Positions 1 through 8,114 of a stretch of DNA of 64,000 nucleotides are shown here, one piece after another. The position numbers and the translations under genes are program-made. Under the pieces are notes generated by a model, which was given only the letters and a program-made list of their open reading frames with translations, was not told where the DNA came from and ran no database searches. Numbering within the stretch: the stretch's first letter is position 1; every line of letters starts with the position of its first letter. Source of the DNA: Crassaminicella indica (lineage in GTDB: Bacteria > Bacillota > Clostridia > Peptostreptococcales > Thermotaleaceae); assembly GCF_019203185.1 (NCBI RefSeq), contig NZ_CP078093.1, forward strand, positions 2,019,058 to 2,083,057, written 5' to 3'.

Positions 1-1
1 T

Positions 2-550
2 GTATATGAAGCTACAAAAATAAAACAAGAAGATTTAGATAGAGTTGTAGACAAAATGATAAAATATTTAAAGGATAATGATAAAGATTTAGATATTTTT
101 GTAAAAATTAATGGAAAAGATACGGAAGTCTTTGGAGAACGTGAAAGATTACATATGGTTGATGTAAAGAAATTATTTAAAAAAGGATATACTTTGCAAA
201 GGGTGGGTATATTTATTTTGATCCTTTCTTTTATTGTATTACTAAAAGGGACAAAAGATCCATATAGAAAAATTTATAAAAGCTTAGAGTGGGCAAGCTT
301 TTTATCTTTAAGCTTTATGATATTTCTTTTTATATTGATACAAACAGATTTTTATCAATATTTTACGTACTTTCATAAAATTTTCTTTAAAAATGATTTG
401 TGGATTTTAAATCCAAAGACAGATAGATTAATTCAGATGCTTCCTTTGGGATTTTTTAAGGATATTGTAATAAAAGTAGTAGCTTGGTTTATGGGAATAA
501 TGGCTTTTATTGGAGTTTTTTCATTTTATAAAAAAAGGCGTATATATTAA
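2..550 (+). CDS. Lit-like integral membrane protein (DUF1461/TIGR01906), 5' end cut by the window edge
   Basis: The reading frame is open from the first bases of the window, so the N-terminus lies upstream; the first in-frame ATG at 56 is internal. About 182 residues are visible. Three hydrophobic segments near the C-terminus follow an extracytoplasmic-looking stretch. The pattern ERERLHMVDVK, then a second His in FHKIFF followed by W-x-LNP-x-TD and MLP-x-FF, matches my memory of the DUF1461 family. Members of that family in Enterococcus and Bacillus cereus (Lit) move an acyl chain within lipoproteins to give lyso-form lipoproteins, and two conserved His residues are essential there. Function here is inferred from the family only. 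It ends about 100 bp before the cyclophilin gene. Confidence 0.65.
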   Translation, partial: VYEATKIKQEDLDRVVDKMIKYLKDNDKDLDIFVKINGKDTEVFGERERLHMVDVKKLFKKGYTLQRVGIFILILSFIVLLKGTKDPYRKIYKSLEWASFLSLSFMIFLFILIQTDFYQYFTYFHKIFFKNDLWILNPKTDRLIQMLPLGFFKDIVIKVVAWFMGIMAFIGVFSFYKKRRIY

Positions 551-653
551 TCTTAGACAAGTATTTTTATGTCATGCCAAAATTATCTTGCATATATAAG
601 CAAAATGTAGTAAAAAGGAATAGAGGATTATAATAATGAAAGGATGATTGAAT

Positions 654-1172
654 ATGAAAAATCCTATTGTAACTATTGAAATGGAAAATGGTAATAAAAT
701 CAAGATAGAATTGTATCCTGATGTAGCACCTAATACAGTAAATAATTTTATATCTTTGGTACAAAAAGGTTTTTATGATGGGTTGATTTTTCACAGAGTT
801 ATATCAGGCTTTATGATTCAAGGAGGATGCCCAGAGGGGATTGGTATTGGAGGACCAGGATACTCTATTAAAGGTGAATTTAGCATGAATGGTTTTAAAA
901 ATGATTTAAAACATACAAAAGGTGTTATTTCTATGGCAAGAGCTGCGAATCCTGATTCTGCAGGATCACAATTTTTTATTATGCATGAAGATTCACCACA
1001 TCTTGATGGACAATATGCAGCTTTTGGGAAAGTAATAGAAGGAATAGAAGAAGTAGATCGTATTGCAGCTACAAAAACTAATTTTCAAGATAAGCCATTA
1101 GTAGATGAAAAAATGAAAAAGGTAACGGTTGAATTATTCAGTAAAGAATACCCTGAACCAGAAAAACTTTAA
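654..1172 (+). CDS. Peptidyl-prolyl cis-trans isomerase, cyclophilin type
   Basis: A single cyclophilin domain fills the 172-residue protein. Typical motifs are FHRVISGFMIQGGCP, the GSQFFI strand carrying the active-site Gln/Phe region, and HLDGQYAAFGKV. There is no signal peptide, so it should act in the cytoplasm, catalysing proline isomerisation during folding. The start is chosen at ATG 654 because AAAGGATGA at 639-647 sits at good spacing from it; an upstream TTG at 648 would be too close to that site. The gene is monocistronic: it is followed at once by a hairpin terminator and a convergent NUDIX gene. Confidence 0.93.
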   Translation: MKNPIVTIEMENGNKIKIELYPDVAPNTVNNFISLVQKGFYDGLIFHRVISGFMIQGGCPEGIGIGGPGYSIKGEFSMNGFKNDLKHTKGVISMARAANPDSAGSQFFIMHEDSPHLDGQYAAFGKVIEGIEEVDRIAATKTNFQDKPLVDEKMKKVTVELFSKEYPEPEKL

Positions 1173-1175
1173 TAT

Positions 1176-1204
1176 AAAAGCTGGCATATATTATGTCAGC
1201 TTTT
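1176..1204. terminator. Bidirectional terminator between cyclophilin and NUDIX genes
   Basis: The arms AAAAGCTGGCATA (1176-1188) and TATGTCAGCTTTT (1192-1204) pair with one mismatch around a 3-nt loop. A-run and T-run flank both sides, so it can end transcription from either direction. It overlaps the stop codon of the leftward gene. Confidence 0.8.
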
Positions 1205-1577
1205 GATGTACAGTGGATATTGCTTTTTCGAAAATTGCTTTTTCTGGAGAAATAGGATTGGGAAGATGACCAATAGGAAACCATTTTACATCACTGCTTT
1301 CAAAGCTGCATTTAAGTTCTCCTGAGATATATTTACAAGCATATACATGAACATGTGATTTATCGTATCCATTATCATAAACGAAGTCATAAATTTTTTC
1401 TATGACTTTACATTTTATTCCTGTTTCTTCCCATACTTCACGGACTACGGTTTCAGTATGGGTTTCTCCTGGATCTAAAAATCCTCCTGGTGGTGACCAA
1501 ACCATAGGATGCCACCTTCTTTTGACTAAAAGAATTTCATTATCTTTAATAACGATTCCAATTGCAGCAGTTTTCAT
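1191..1577 (-). CDS. NUDIX hydrolase
   Basis: A 128-residue single-domain protein with a full NUDIX box, G-x5-E-x7-R-E-x2-E-E-x-G, starting at GGFLDPGETH and ending REVWEETGI. This helix-loop-helix binds Mg2+ and cleaves a nucleoside diphosphate linked to another group. The substrate cannot be told from sequence; the family includes MutT-like sanitising enzymes and ADP-ribose or CDP-alcohol hydrolases. The start is placed at ATG 1577 because AAGGAG lies 8 nt upstream; a GTG nine bases earlier overlaps that site. It is transcribed alone, towards the cyclophilin gene. Confidence 0.88.
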   Translation of the reverse strand: MKTAAIGIVIKDNEILLVKRRWHPMVWSPPGGFLDPGETHTETVVREVWEETGIKCKVIEKIYDFVYDNGYDKSHVHVYACKYISGELKCSFESSDVKWFPIGHLPNPISPEKAIFEKAISTVHQKLT

Positions 1578-1643
1578 TATAAGCACTCCTTATAAAAATA
1601 GTCAAGATATACCGACTATTTTTTATGATCAAATTAGAAGGAT

Positions 1644-1672
1644 ATGACATATTAAATCTATTGTATTATAAT
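1644..1672 (+). promoter_or_regulatory. Candidate sigma-A promoter upstream of pssA
   Basis: ATGACA (1644-1649) and TATAAT (1667-1672) are separated by exactly 17 bp. It would give a leader of roughly 200 nt before pssA. A weaker pair, TTGAAT (1753) and TACAAT (1775) with a 16-bp spacer, lies closer to the gene. The rest of 1578-1887 is AT-rich with no gene or strong hairpin that I can see. Confidence 0.45.
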
Positions 1673-1887
1673 GATATGTAGTTTAACATATAAACTTATC
1701 TACTTAATTGTAATTATATAACAATAATATAAAAAATACCACAAAAAAACCTTTGAATAATGAAAATTTTACTGTACAATAGTATATGTAATAGATATAT
1801 TATCCATCCTAATATAATATTATAATCATATAAGGCTTATAACATAAAAAGCTTTTTTTTAAAGTGAACGAAGATAGGGGGAGAAAA

Positions 1888-2403
1888 GTGAGATATAAAA
1901 GACAGATACCAAATATATTTACACTTTTTAATTTAACATTGGGTATATTGGCAATCATTTCAATATTTAATGAAAACTATGTTATATCAGCAATTTTAAT
2001 TATTGTTGCAGGAATGATGGACAGAATGGATGGAAAATTAGCAAGGAAATTAGATGTAGTGAGTGATTTTGGAAAAGAATTAGATTCGTTATGTGATTTG
2101 ATTTCTTTTGGTTTAGCTCCAGCGTTATTGATGTGGCATTTGAATCTAATGGAAACAGGTGATATTGGAATCATTGTAACATTAGTTTTTGTGCTTTGTG
2201 GAACTATAAGGTTAGCAAGATATAATATTATGGAATTTGATGGTGTGTATATGGGGATTCCGATAACAATTTGTGGCGGACTTGTAGCGCTAGTGGCGCT
2301 TTACTCTACAAAATATGTGGCAAATTTACGTTTTCTATTAATCACTATGTTGTTTTTATCCTATGCTATGGTAAGCAAAAAAATTAAGCTGAGAAAAAGA
2401 TAA
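1888..2403 (+). CDS. pssA: CDP-diacylglycerol--serine O-phosphatidyltransferase
   Basis: A polytopic membrane protein of 171 residues carrying the CDP-alcohol phosphotransferase signature D-G-x2-A-R-x8-G-x3-D-x3-D at about residues 48-70, complete with all four acidic residues. The length and the N-terminal pattern (IPNIFTLFNLTLG) fit the Bacillus-type PssA that makes phosphatidylserine for phosphatidylethanolamine synthesis. Substrate (serine rather than glycerol phosphate) is assigned by overall resemblance, so a related CDP-alcohol transferase is a small possibility. GTG 1888 is preferred over GTG 1864 because GGGGGAG sits just upstream at 1876-1882. No psd gene is adjacent. Confidence 0.85.
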   Translation: MRYKRQIPNIFTLFNLTLGILAIISIFNENYVISAILIIVAGMMDRMDGKLARKLDVVSDFGKELDSLCDLISFGLAPALLMWHLNLMETGDIGIIVTLVFVLCGTIRLARYNIMEFDGVYMGIPITICGGLVALVALYSTKYVANLRFLLITMLFLSYAMVSKKIKLRKR

Positions 2404-2409
2404 AATTGA

Positions 2410-2436
2410 ACCCACCTATAATGGTGGGTATCATTT
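2410..2436 (+). terminator. Terminator after pssA
   Basis: ACCCACC (2410-2416) pairs with GGTGGGT (2423-2429) around TATAAT. The tail is only moderately T-rich (ATCATTTTG). Confidence 0.6.
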
Positions 2437-2488
2437 TGCCCAAACCTTGACAATAATAAGAGAGATAAATAGAAAGAGGAGAAAAGAA

Positions 2489-3850
2489 ATGTACTTACCT
2501 GAAAAATTTATTCATAAAATGCAAATGCTATTAGGCAGTGAATTTCAATTATTTTTAGATTCTTATGATGATGAAAGATTCCAGGGACTGAGGGTGAATA
2601 CTTTAAAAATTTCTGTAGAAGATTTTAAAAAAATTTCGCCGTTTAAATTAAGACAAATTCCCTGGTGTAAAAATGGATTCTATTTTGAAGAAGGACAAAG
2701 ACCTGCAAAGCATCCATACTATCATGCAGGCTTATATTATATTCAGGAACCTAGTGCTATGGCTCCTGTAGAAATATTAAATCCTACTCCTAAGGATTAT
2801 GTGTTAGATTTATGTGCTGCTCCCGGAGGAAAATCAGTGCAAATTGCTACAAAGCTTATGGGAGAAGGAGTATTAGTTACAAATGATATCAATATGAATC
2901 GTGTAAAGGCATTAATCAAAAATATAGAATTATTTGGAGTGAAAAACGCTGTTGTTACCAATGAAAGACCCGAAAAGATACGCAAATACTTTTTAAGTTA
3001 TTTTGATAAAATATTGGTAGATGCTCCTTGTTCAGGAGAGGGGATGTTTAGAAAAGATTCATCTATGGTAAAAAGCTGGGAAAAGCATGATGAAACATAT
3101 TATGCACCGATACAAAAACAAATTTTAGGAAATACTGATGATATGTTAAAAGAAGGGGGAAGATTACTTTATTCTACTTGTACCTTCTCACCAGAGGAAA
3201 ATGAATGCATTATAAAAAATTTTATAGATAATCATGAAAACTTTAGGATTGTAGATATACCTAAAAATAATGGTTTGTCAAAAGGGATGCCTAAGTGGGC
3301 TAATGGAGAAGAAAATTTAGAGAGGTGTGCAAGATTATGGCCTCATAAAATAGAAGGAGAGGGACATTTTTTAGCTCTTTTAGAAAAAGATTTAGAAGAA
3401 AAAGATAATGTTGTTAATTTTGAAAAGAACTCTGAGGTGAAATTACATAAGGAATTTTGTGAATTTGTAAAAGAAAATCTAAATATTTTACTAGAAGGAA
3501 AATTTGAAATATATAGTAATAATCTGTATTTAGCACCTAAAGGGCTGCCAATATTAAAAGGACTGAAAATTTTAAGAACAGGATGGTTTTTAGGAACCTT
3601 TAAGAAAAATAGATTTGAACCAAGTCATGCTCTTGCAATGGGATTAACATTTAAAGATGCTAAAAGAACTGTAAACTTTCATCGAGATGATCCAAATGTT
3701 ATAAAATATTTAAAAGGAGAAACATTAAATATTAGTGGAGAAAAGGGATGGACGCTTATTTGTGTAGATGGCTTTCCATTAGGATGGGCTAAGCAAACAG
3801 GAAATATGCTCAAAAATTATTACCCACCAGCTTGGAGATGGATAGACTAG
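2489..3850 (+). CDS. RsmF/NOL1-type RNA m5C methyltransferase
   Basis: A 453-residue protein with a Rossmann methyltransferase core: AdoMet loop CAAPGGKS, motif IV DAPCSGEG and motif VI STCTFSPEEN. The cysteines at about 181 (Pro-Cys) and 231 (Thr-Cys) are the product-release and nucleophilic cysteines of RNA cytosine-5 methyltransferases. The last 150 residues look like the extra PUA-type C-terminal domain of RsmF/YebU, which methylates 16S rRNA; the exact target base is not readable. ATG 2489 follows AGAGGAG; the upstream TTG at 2447 has no good site. It is translated 9 nt ahead of the pseudouridine synthase gene, so the two form an RNA-modification operon. Confidence 0.85.
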   Translation: MYLPEKFIHKMQMLLGSEFQLFLDSYDDERFQGLRVNTLKISVEDFKKISPFKLRQIPWCKNGFYFEEGQRPAKHPYYHAGLYYIQEPSAMAPVEILNPTPKDYVLDLCAAPGGKSVQIATKLMGEGVLVTNDINMNRVKALIKNIELFGVKNAVVTNERPEKIRKYFLSYFDKILVDAPCSGEGMFRKDSSMVKSWEKHDETYYAPIQKQILGNTDDMLKEGGRLLYSTCTFSPEENECIIKNFIDNHENFRIVDIPKNNGLSKGMPKWANGEENLERCARLWPHKIEGEGHFLALLEKDLEEKDNVVNFEKNSEVKLHKEFCEFVKENLNILLEGKFEIYSNNLYLAPKGLPILKGLKILRTGWFLGTFKKNRFEPSHALAMGLTFKDAKRTVNFHRDDPNVIKYLKGETLNISGEKGWTLICVDGFPLGWAKQTGNMLKNYYPPAWRWID

Positions 3851-3859
3851 GAGGAATTT

Positions 3860-4585
3860 ATGGCAAAGGGAAAACGACTAGATAAGGTACTTAGCAATAT
3901 GGGCTATGGTACTAGAAAAGAAATAAAAAGTATTATTAAGAAAGGACGAGTAAAGGTAGACCATCAAGTGATAAAGGATAGCAGTATGCATGTAGATCCT
4001 TATGAAAATCATATAGAAATTGATGGGATGAAATTAATTTACAAAGAGTTTATCTACATTATGATGAATAAACCTCAAGGTGTGATTTCAGCGAGCTTTG
4101 ATCCAAAAGTTGAGACAGTAGTAGATTTATTAGATCATTCTTATCAAATATTCAAGCCATTTCCTGTAGGAAGATTAGACAAAGATACGGAAGGATTATT
4201 GATTCTTACAAATGATGGTAAACTTTCTCATGATTTACTATCTCCTAAAAAGCATGTATCAAAGACTTATTATGCACATATTAAAGGAAAAGTAGATCAG
4301 CAAGATATACTTTCATTTAAAGAAGGTGTAATATTAGATGATGGATATAAAACATTACCTGCTGAATTGAATATTATTAAAAGTGATGAAATATCAGAAA
4401 TAGAACTAACGATTTATGAAGGGAAATTTCATCAGGTGAAAAGAATGTTTGAAGCAGTAGATAAAAAAGTAATATATTTAAAGAGAGTAGCTATGGGGGA
4501 TTTGAAATTGGATCAAGGTTTAGGCTTGGGAGAATATAGAGAGCTGACACAGGAAGAATTAGGGAAGCTAAAAAATAAACTATAG
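3860..4585 (+). CDS. 16S rRNA pseudouridine synthase, RsuA family
   Basis: 241 residues: an N-terminal S4 RNA-binding domain (residues 4-50) followed by the catalytic domain with GRLDKDTEGLLILTND, whose Asp is the catalytic residue of this class. The C-terminal EGKFHQVKRMFEAV segment is also typical of RsuA. RsuA-type enzymes make pseudouridine 516 in 16S rRNA. It lies 9 nt behind the RNA m5C methyltransferase gene after GGAGG, and a terminator follows about 27 nt after the stop. Confidence 0.88.
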   Translation: MAKGKRLDKVLSNMGYGTRKEIKSIIKKGRVKVDHQVIKDSSMHVDPYENHIEIDGMKLIYKEFIYIMMNKPQGVISASFDPKVETVVDLLDHSYQIFKPFPVGRLDKDTEGLLILTNDGKLSHDLLSPKKHVSKTYYAHIKGKVDQQDILSFKEGVILDDGYKTLPAELNIIKSDEISEIELTIYEGKFHQVKRMFEAVDKKVIYLKRVAMGDLKLDQGLGLGEYRELTQEELGKLKNKL

Positions 4586-4611
4586 ATCATAGCTACATTA
4601 GAAAAGTGGTG

Positions 4612-4637
4612 AAGACTCATTAGCTGGGTCTTTTTTT
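4612..4637 (+). terminator. Terminator of the RNA-modification operon
   Basis: AGACTC (4613-4618) pairs with GGGTCT (4626-4631, one G-T pair) and is followed by seven T residues. It separates rsuA from the aro operon. Confidence 0.75.
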
Positions 4638-4667
4638 AACTATTAAAGAGGGAGGAATTCATAAAAA

Positions 4668-5723
4668 ATGCGAAGGCTAAATGTAAATCTTCCACAAAAT
4701 GATTATCCAATACTAATAAAGAAGGGATTATTCAATAATATTGGGGAAGAGATAGAAAAAATTCATGAAAATAAAAAAATAGTAATCGTTACAGATGATA
4801 ATGTGGAAAAATTATATGGAGAAAGAATCAAAGCACATCTTGGAAATGATTTTAAAATGAAAATGATTGTGATAGAGCCTGGAGAGAAAAGTAAATCTAT
4901 TAGTGTACTGCAATATATTTATGATGAAATTTTAGATTTTGAAATAACAAGAGGTGATTTAATCATAGCATTTGGAGGAGGGGTAGTTGGTGATCTGACA
5001 GGTTTTGCAGCTGCAACACTTCTTCGAGGAATTCCATTTATACAAGTACCAACCTCCCTTTTAGCTCAAATCGACAGCAGCATAGGGGGAAAGGTAGCTG
5101 TGAACTTGCCTAAGGGAAAAAACTTAGTAGGGAGCTTTTATCATCCAAAAGCAGTATTTATAGATCCAGAGCTTTTACATACACTAGATAAAAGATTTTT
5201 CTATGATGGAATGGCTGAAGTAGTCAAATATGGTTGTATCAAGGATGAAAAGCTTTTTAAAGATCTGTTTTCATATAGTGAGGAAGAATTATTTGAACAT
5301 ATAGAAGAAGTGATATATCGCTGCTGCTATATAAAAAAAAGTATAGTTGAAAAGGATGAATTAGATACAGGGGAGAGAATGCTTCTAAATTTTGGACATA
5401 CTTTAGGACACGCTATTGAGAAATACTACAAGTATGAAAGATATACTCATGGAGAAGCTGTTGCAATAGGGATGTATCGTATAACAAAAAAGAGTGAAGC
5501 TATGGGGATGACAGAAAAAGGAACAGCTAATTTGATAAAGGATATGCTTTGTAAATATGATTTGCCTTATGAAATGCCAGATATTGATAAGGAAAAAATT
5601 ATTGAAGCTATTGTTTTTGACAAGAAAAATAAAGGAGAATATATGAATATGGTGTTAATTAATAAAATAGGGAAAAGCTTTATTAAAAAAATTCATAGAA
5701 AAAATATTTTTTCTTATATATAA
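4668..5723 (+). CDS. aroB: 3-dehydroquinate synthase
   Basis: 351 residues, full length. It converts DAHP to 3-dehydroquinate, the second shikimate step, with NAD+ and a divalent metal. Visible hallmarks are the nucleotide-binding GGGVVGDLTGFAA, the substrate loop QVPTSLLAQIDSSIGGK, and the metal ligands in GHTLGHAIE and HGEAVAIGM. AGGGAGG lies 8-14 nt before the ATG. It is the first gene of a six-gene aro operon; no DAHP synthase gene is in the window, so entry into the pathway must be encoded elsewhere. Confidence 0.95.
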   Translation: MRRLNVNLPQNDYPILIKKGLFNNIGEEIEKIHENKKIVIVTDDNVEKLYGERIKAHLGNDFKMKMIVIEPGEKSKSISVLQYIYDEILDFEITRGDLIIAFGGGVVGDLTGFAAATLLRGIPFIQVPTSLLAQIDSSIGGKVAVNLPKGKNLVGSFYHPKAVFIDPELLHTLDKRFFYDGMAEVVKYGCIKDEKLFKDLFSYSEEELFEHIEEVIYRCCYIKKSIVEKDELDTGERMLLNFGHTLGHAIEKYYKYERYTHGEAVAIGMYRITKKSEAMGMTEKGTANLIKDMLCKYDLPYEMPDIDKEKIIEAIVFDKKNKGEYMNMVLINKIGKSFIKKIHRKNIFSYI

Positions 5724-5737
5724 AGGGGATGATGTGT

Positions 5738-7036
5738 GTGAAGAGTGTAGAAATTATTCCATCTCCGTTAAAAGGAAATGTAAAAATTCCTCCATCAAAA
5801 AGCTTGAGTCATAGAGCTATTATTTGTGCAGGTCTTTCTGAAGGAGAGAGCCATATAGAAAATATTGCATTTTCTGATGATATTATTGCAACTCTAGAGG
5901 CTATGAAGTCTTTTGGTATTATAGCAAGAAATTCAGAAATAGATATTGATGGAATATGTAGTGTTTATATAAAGGGAAAAGGAAAGCTAGAATTATTGAG
6001 AAATCAAATCGACTGTAAAGAGTCTGGTTCTACTATTAGATTTTTAATTCCTATGGCAGGGCTTTTGGGAGAAAAGGTAACTTATACAGGGAGAGGAAAG
6101 CTTGTTGAGCGACCTCTTGATGCTTATTATAAAATATTTGAAGAGCAGGATATAGCTTATTATAATCATGAAGGAAAGCTTCCTTTAAGTGTAGAGGGGA
6201 TATTAAAGCCAGGAATTTTCAATATGAAAGGAAATGTTAGCTCGCAGTTTATAACAGGACTTTTATTTGTATTGCCAATCCTTCATAAAGATTCTAAAAT
6301 AATTATTACAACAGAGCTTGAATCTAAGGGCTATGTAGATTTAACCTTGGATATATTAAAAAAGTTTTCGATATATGTAGAAAATAATAATTATAAAGAA
6401 TTTTATATTAAAGGAAATCAAAAATACAAGCCTACTGAATATAGAGTAGAAGGAGATTTTTCACAAGCAGCATTTTTCATTGTAGCAGGAATATTAGGAG
6501 ATGAAGTTGTGTGTAAAGATCTAAACGTAGCTTCTTTACAAGCAGATAAAGCAATTTTAGATATTGCAAAAAAAATGGGAGCGAAGCTATGTGTATCGGA
6601 CGATTTTATTAAAGTAGAAAAATCAAATACCAAAGGCATAATAATAGATGTATCACAATGTCCTGATTTAGTTCCTATTCTTTCTGTTTTAGGAGCACTC
6701 AGCAAAGGAACAACAAAAATAGTGAATGCTGCAAGAGTGCGTATAAAGGAATCGGATCGTTTAAAGGCTATGGCAACAGAATTAAATAAATTAGGTGCAG
6801 ATGTAAAGGAATTAACGGATGGTTTAGAGATTCATGGGAAAGAACAATTAAATGGTGGAATAGTTGATAGCTGGAATGATCATCGTATTGCGATGGCTTT
6901 AGCAATTGCTTCTATAAAATGTACAGGTCCTGTTATAATAAAAAATAGTGATGCAGTAAAAAAATCTTATCCGAGATTTTGGAAAGATTTTGAAAAACTA
7001 GGAGGAAAAATAAATGAGCGGTATATGGGGAAATAA
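5738..7036 (+). CDS. aroA: 3-phosphoshikimate 1-carboxyvinyltransferase (EPSP synthase)
   Basis: 432 residues. It transfers an enolpyruvyl group from PEP to shikimate 3-phosphate. The PPSKSLSHRA motif near the N-terminus carries the catalytic Lys, ESGSTIRFL and RESDRL... type segments follow (VRIKESDRLKAM), and SWNDHRIAMA near the C-terminus gives the conserved Asp/His/Arg. AAGGGG at 5723-5728 sits 9 nt from GTG 5738 but abuts ATG 5729, so GTG 5738 is the likely start. Its end overlaps aroC by 23 bases, indicating coupled translation. Confidence 0.95.
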   Translation: MKSVEIIPSPLKGNVKIPPSKSLSHRAIICAGLSEGESHIENIAFSDDIIATLEAMKSFGIIARNSEIDIDGICSVYIKGKGKLELLRNQIDCKESGSTIRFLIPMAGLLGEKVTYTGRGKLVERPLDAYYKIFEEQDIAYYNHEGKLPLSVEGILKPGIFNMKGNVSSQFITGLLFVLPILHKDSKIIITTELESKGYVDLTLDILKKFSIYVENNNYKEFYIKGNQKYKPTEYRVEGDFSQAAFFIVAGILGDEVVCKDLNVASLQADKAILDIAKKMGAKLCVSDDFIKVEKSNTKGIIIDVSQCPDLVPILSVLGALSKGTTKIVNAARVRIKESDRLKAMATELNKLGADVKELTDGLEIHGKEQLNGGIVDSWNDHRIAMALAIASIKCTGPVIIKNSDAVKKSYPRFWKDFEKLGGKINERYMGK

Positions 7037-8114
7037 CATAAAGGTTTCTATTTTTGGAGAATCTCACGGAAAAGGGATTGGTATTGTAATAGATGGCCTT
7101 GTAGGAGGGATAACTTTAGAGTTAGATTATATAAAAAGAGAGCTACAAAGAAGAGTACCTGGGAAAAACAGATTATCTACTTCAAGAAAAGAAAAAGATA
7201 CATTTCATATTTTGAGTGGATATTTCAATAACAAAACAACAGGAACACCTCTTTGTGCTGTTATATACAATACTGATCAGCGATCAAAGGATTATGAAAA
7301 AGCAAAATTCATGATGAGGCCAGGACATGCTGACTATACTGGCTATATGAAATATTTTGGAGCTAATGATTATAGAGGTGGAGGACATTTTTCAGGAAGA
7401 ATAACAGCACCGATTGTTTTTGCAGGAGCAATAGCAAAACAAATTTTAGAGAAAAAGAATATAGTTATTGGAAGCCATATAAAAAGTATAGGATATATAG
7501 AAGAAGATGGTTTTGATGCTGTGAATATAAAAGAAGAGCTTTTGAAAAAATTAACGCATAAAGAATTTCCTGTTATGGATGATGAAAAGGAATGTAGAAT
7601 GAAAGAACTTATTTTAAAAGCAAAGTCTGAGTTGGACTCCATAGGAGGAATCATTGAAACAGCAGTAGTAAATTTACCAGTAGGAATTGGTTCTCCATTT
7701 TTTGATTCTATAGAAAGCAAGCTTTCTCATATATTATTTTCAATACCTGCTGTGAAAGGTATTGAATTTGGAGAAGGATTTGGTATGACAAAAATGAAAG
7801 GGTCACAAGCTAATGATGAATATTTTATAAAAGAAGATAAAATAAAAACTTATACTAATCATAATGGTGGAATTCTTGGTGGAATTAGCAATGGAATGCC
7901 TATTATTTTTAGGACAGCATTTAAGCCTACTCCTTCTATTGGAAAAATTCAAAGAAGTATTGATATAGAAAAAAAAGAGAATATAAAGATGAAAATTGAG
8001 GGGCGACATGACCCGTGCATTGTACCGAGGGCAATACCAGTAGTAGAAGCTGCTACAGCAATAGGATTATTGGATCTTTTGATAGAAAAGGATGGGATAG
8101 GATGGATGATTTAG
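7014..8114 (+). CDS. aroC: Chorismate synthase
   Basis: 366 residues; FMN-dependent anti-elimination of phosphate from EPSP. Signatures are GESHGKGIGIVIDG at the N-terminus, RRVPGKNRLSTSRKE, RPGHADYTG, YRGGGHFSGR and the C-terminal GRHDPCIVPRAIPVVEA. The ribosome site AGGAGGAAA lies inside the end of aroA. The 3' end overlaps the next gene by 13 bases. Confidence 0.96.
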   Translation: MSGIWGNNIKVSIFGESHGKGIGIVIDGLVGGITLELDYIKRELQRRVPGKNRLSTSRKEKDTFHILSGYFNNKTTGTPLCAVIYNTDQRSKDYEKAKFMMRPGHADYTGYMKYFGANDYRGGGHFSGRITAPIVFAGAIAKQILEKKNIVIGSHIKSIGYIEEDGFDAVNIKEELLKKLTHKEFPVMDDEKECRMKELILKAKSELDSIGGIIETAVVNLPVGIGSPFFDSIESKLSHILFSIPAVKGIEFGEGFGMTKMKGSQANDEYFIKEDKIKTYTNHNGGILGGISNGMPIIFRTAFKPTPSIGKIQRSIDIEKKENIKMKIEGRHDPCIVPRAIPVVEAATAIGLLDLLIEKDGIGWMI

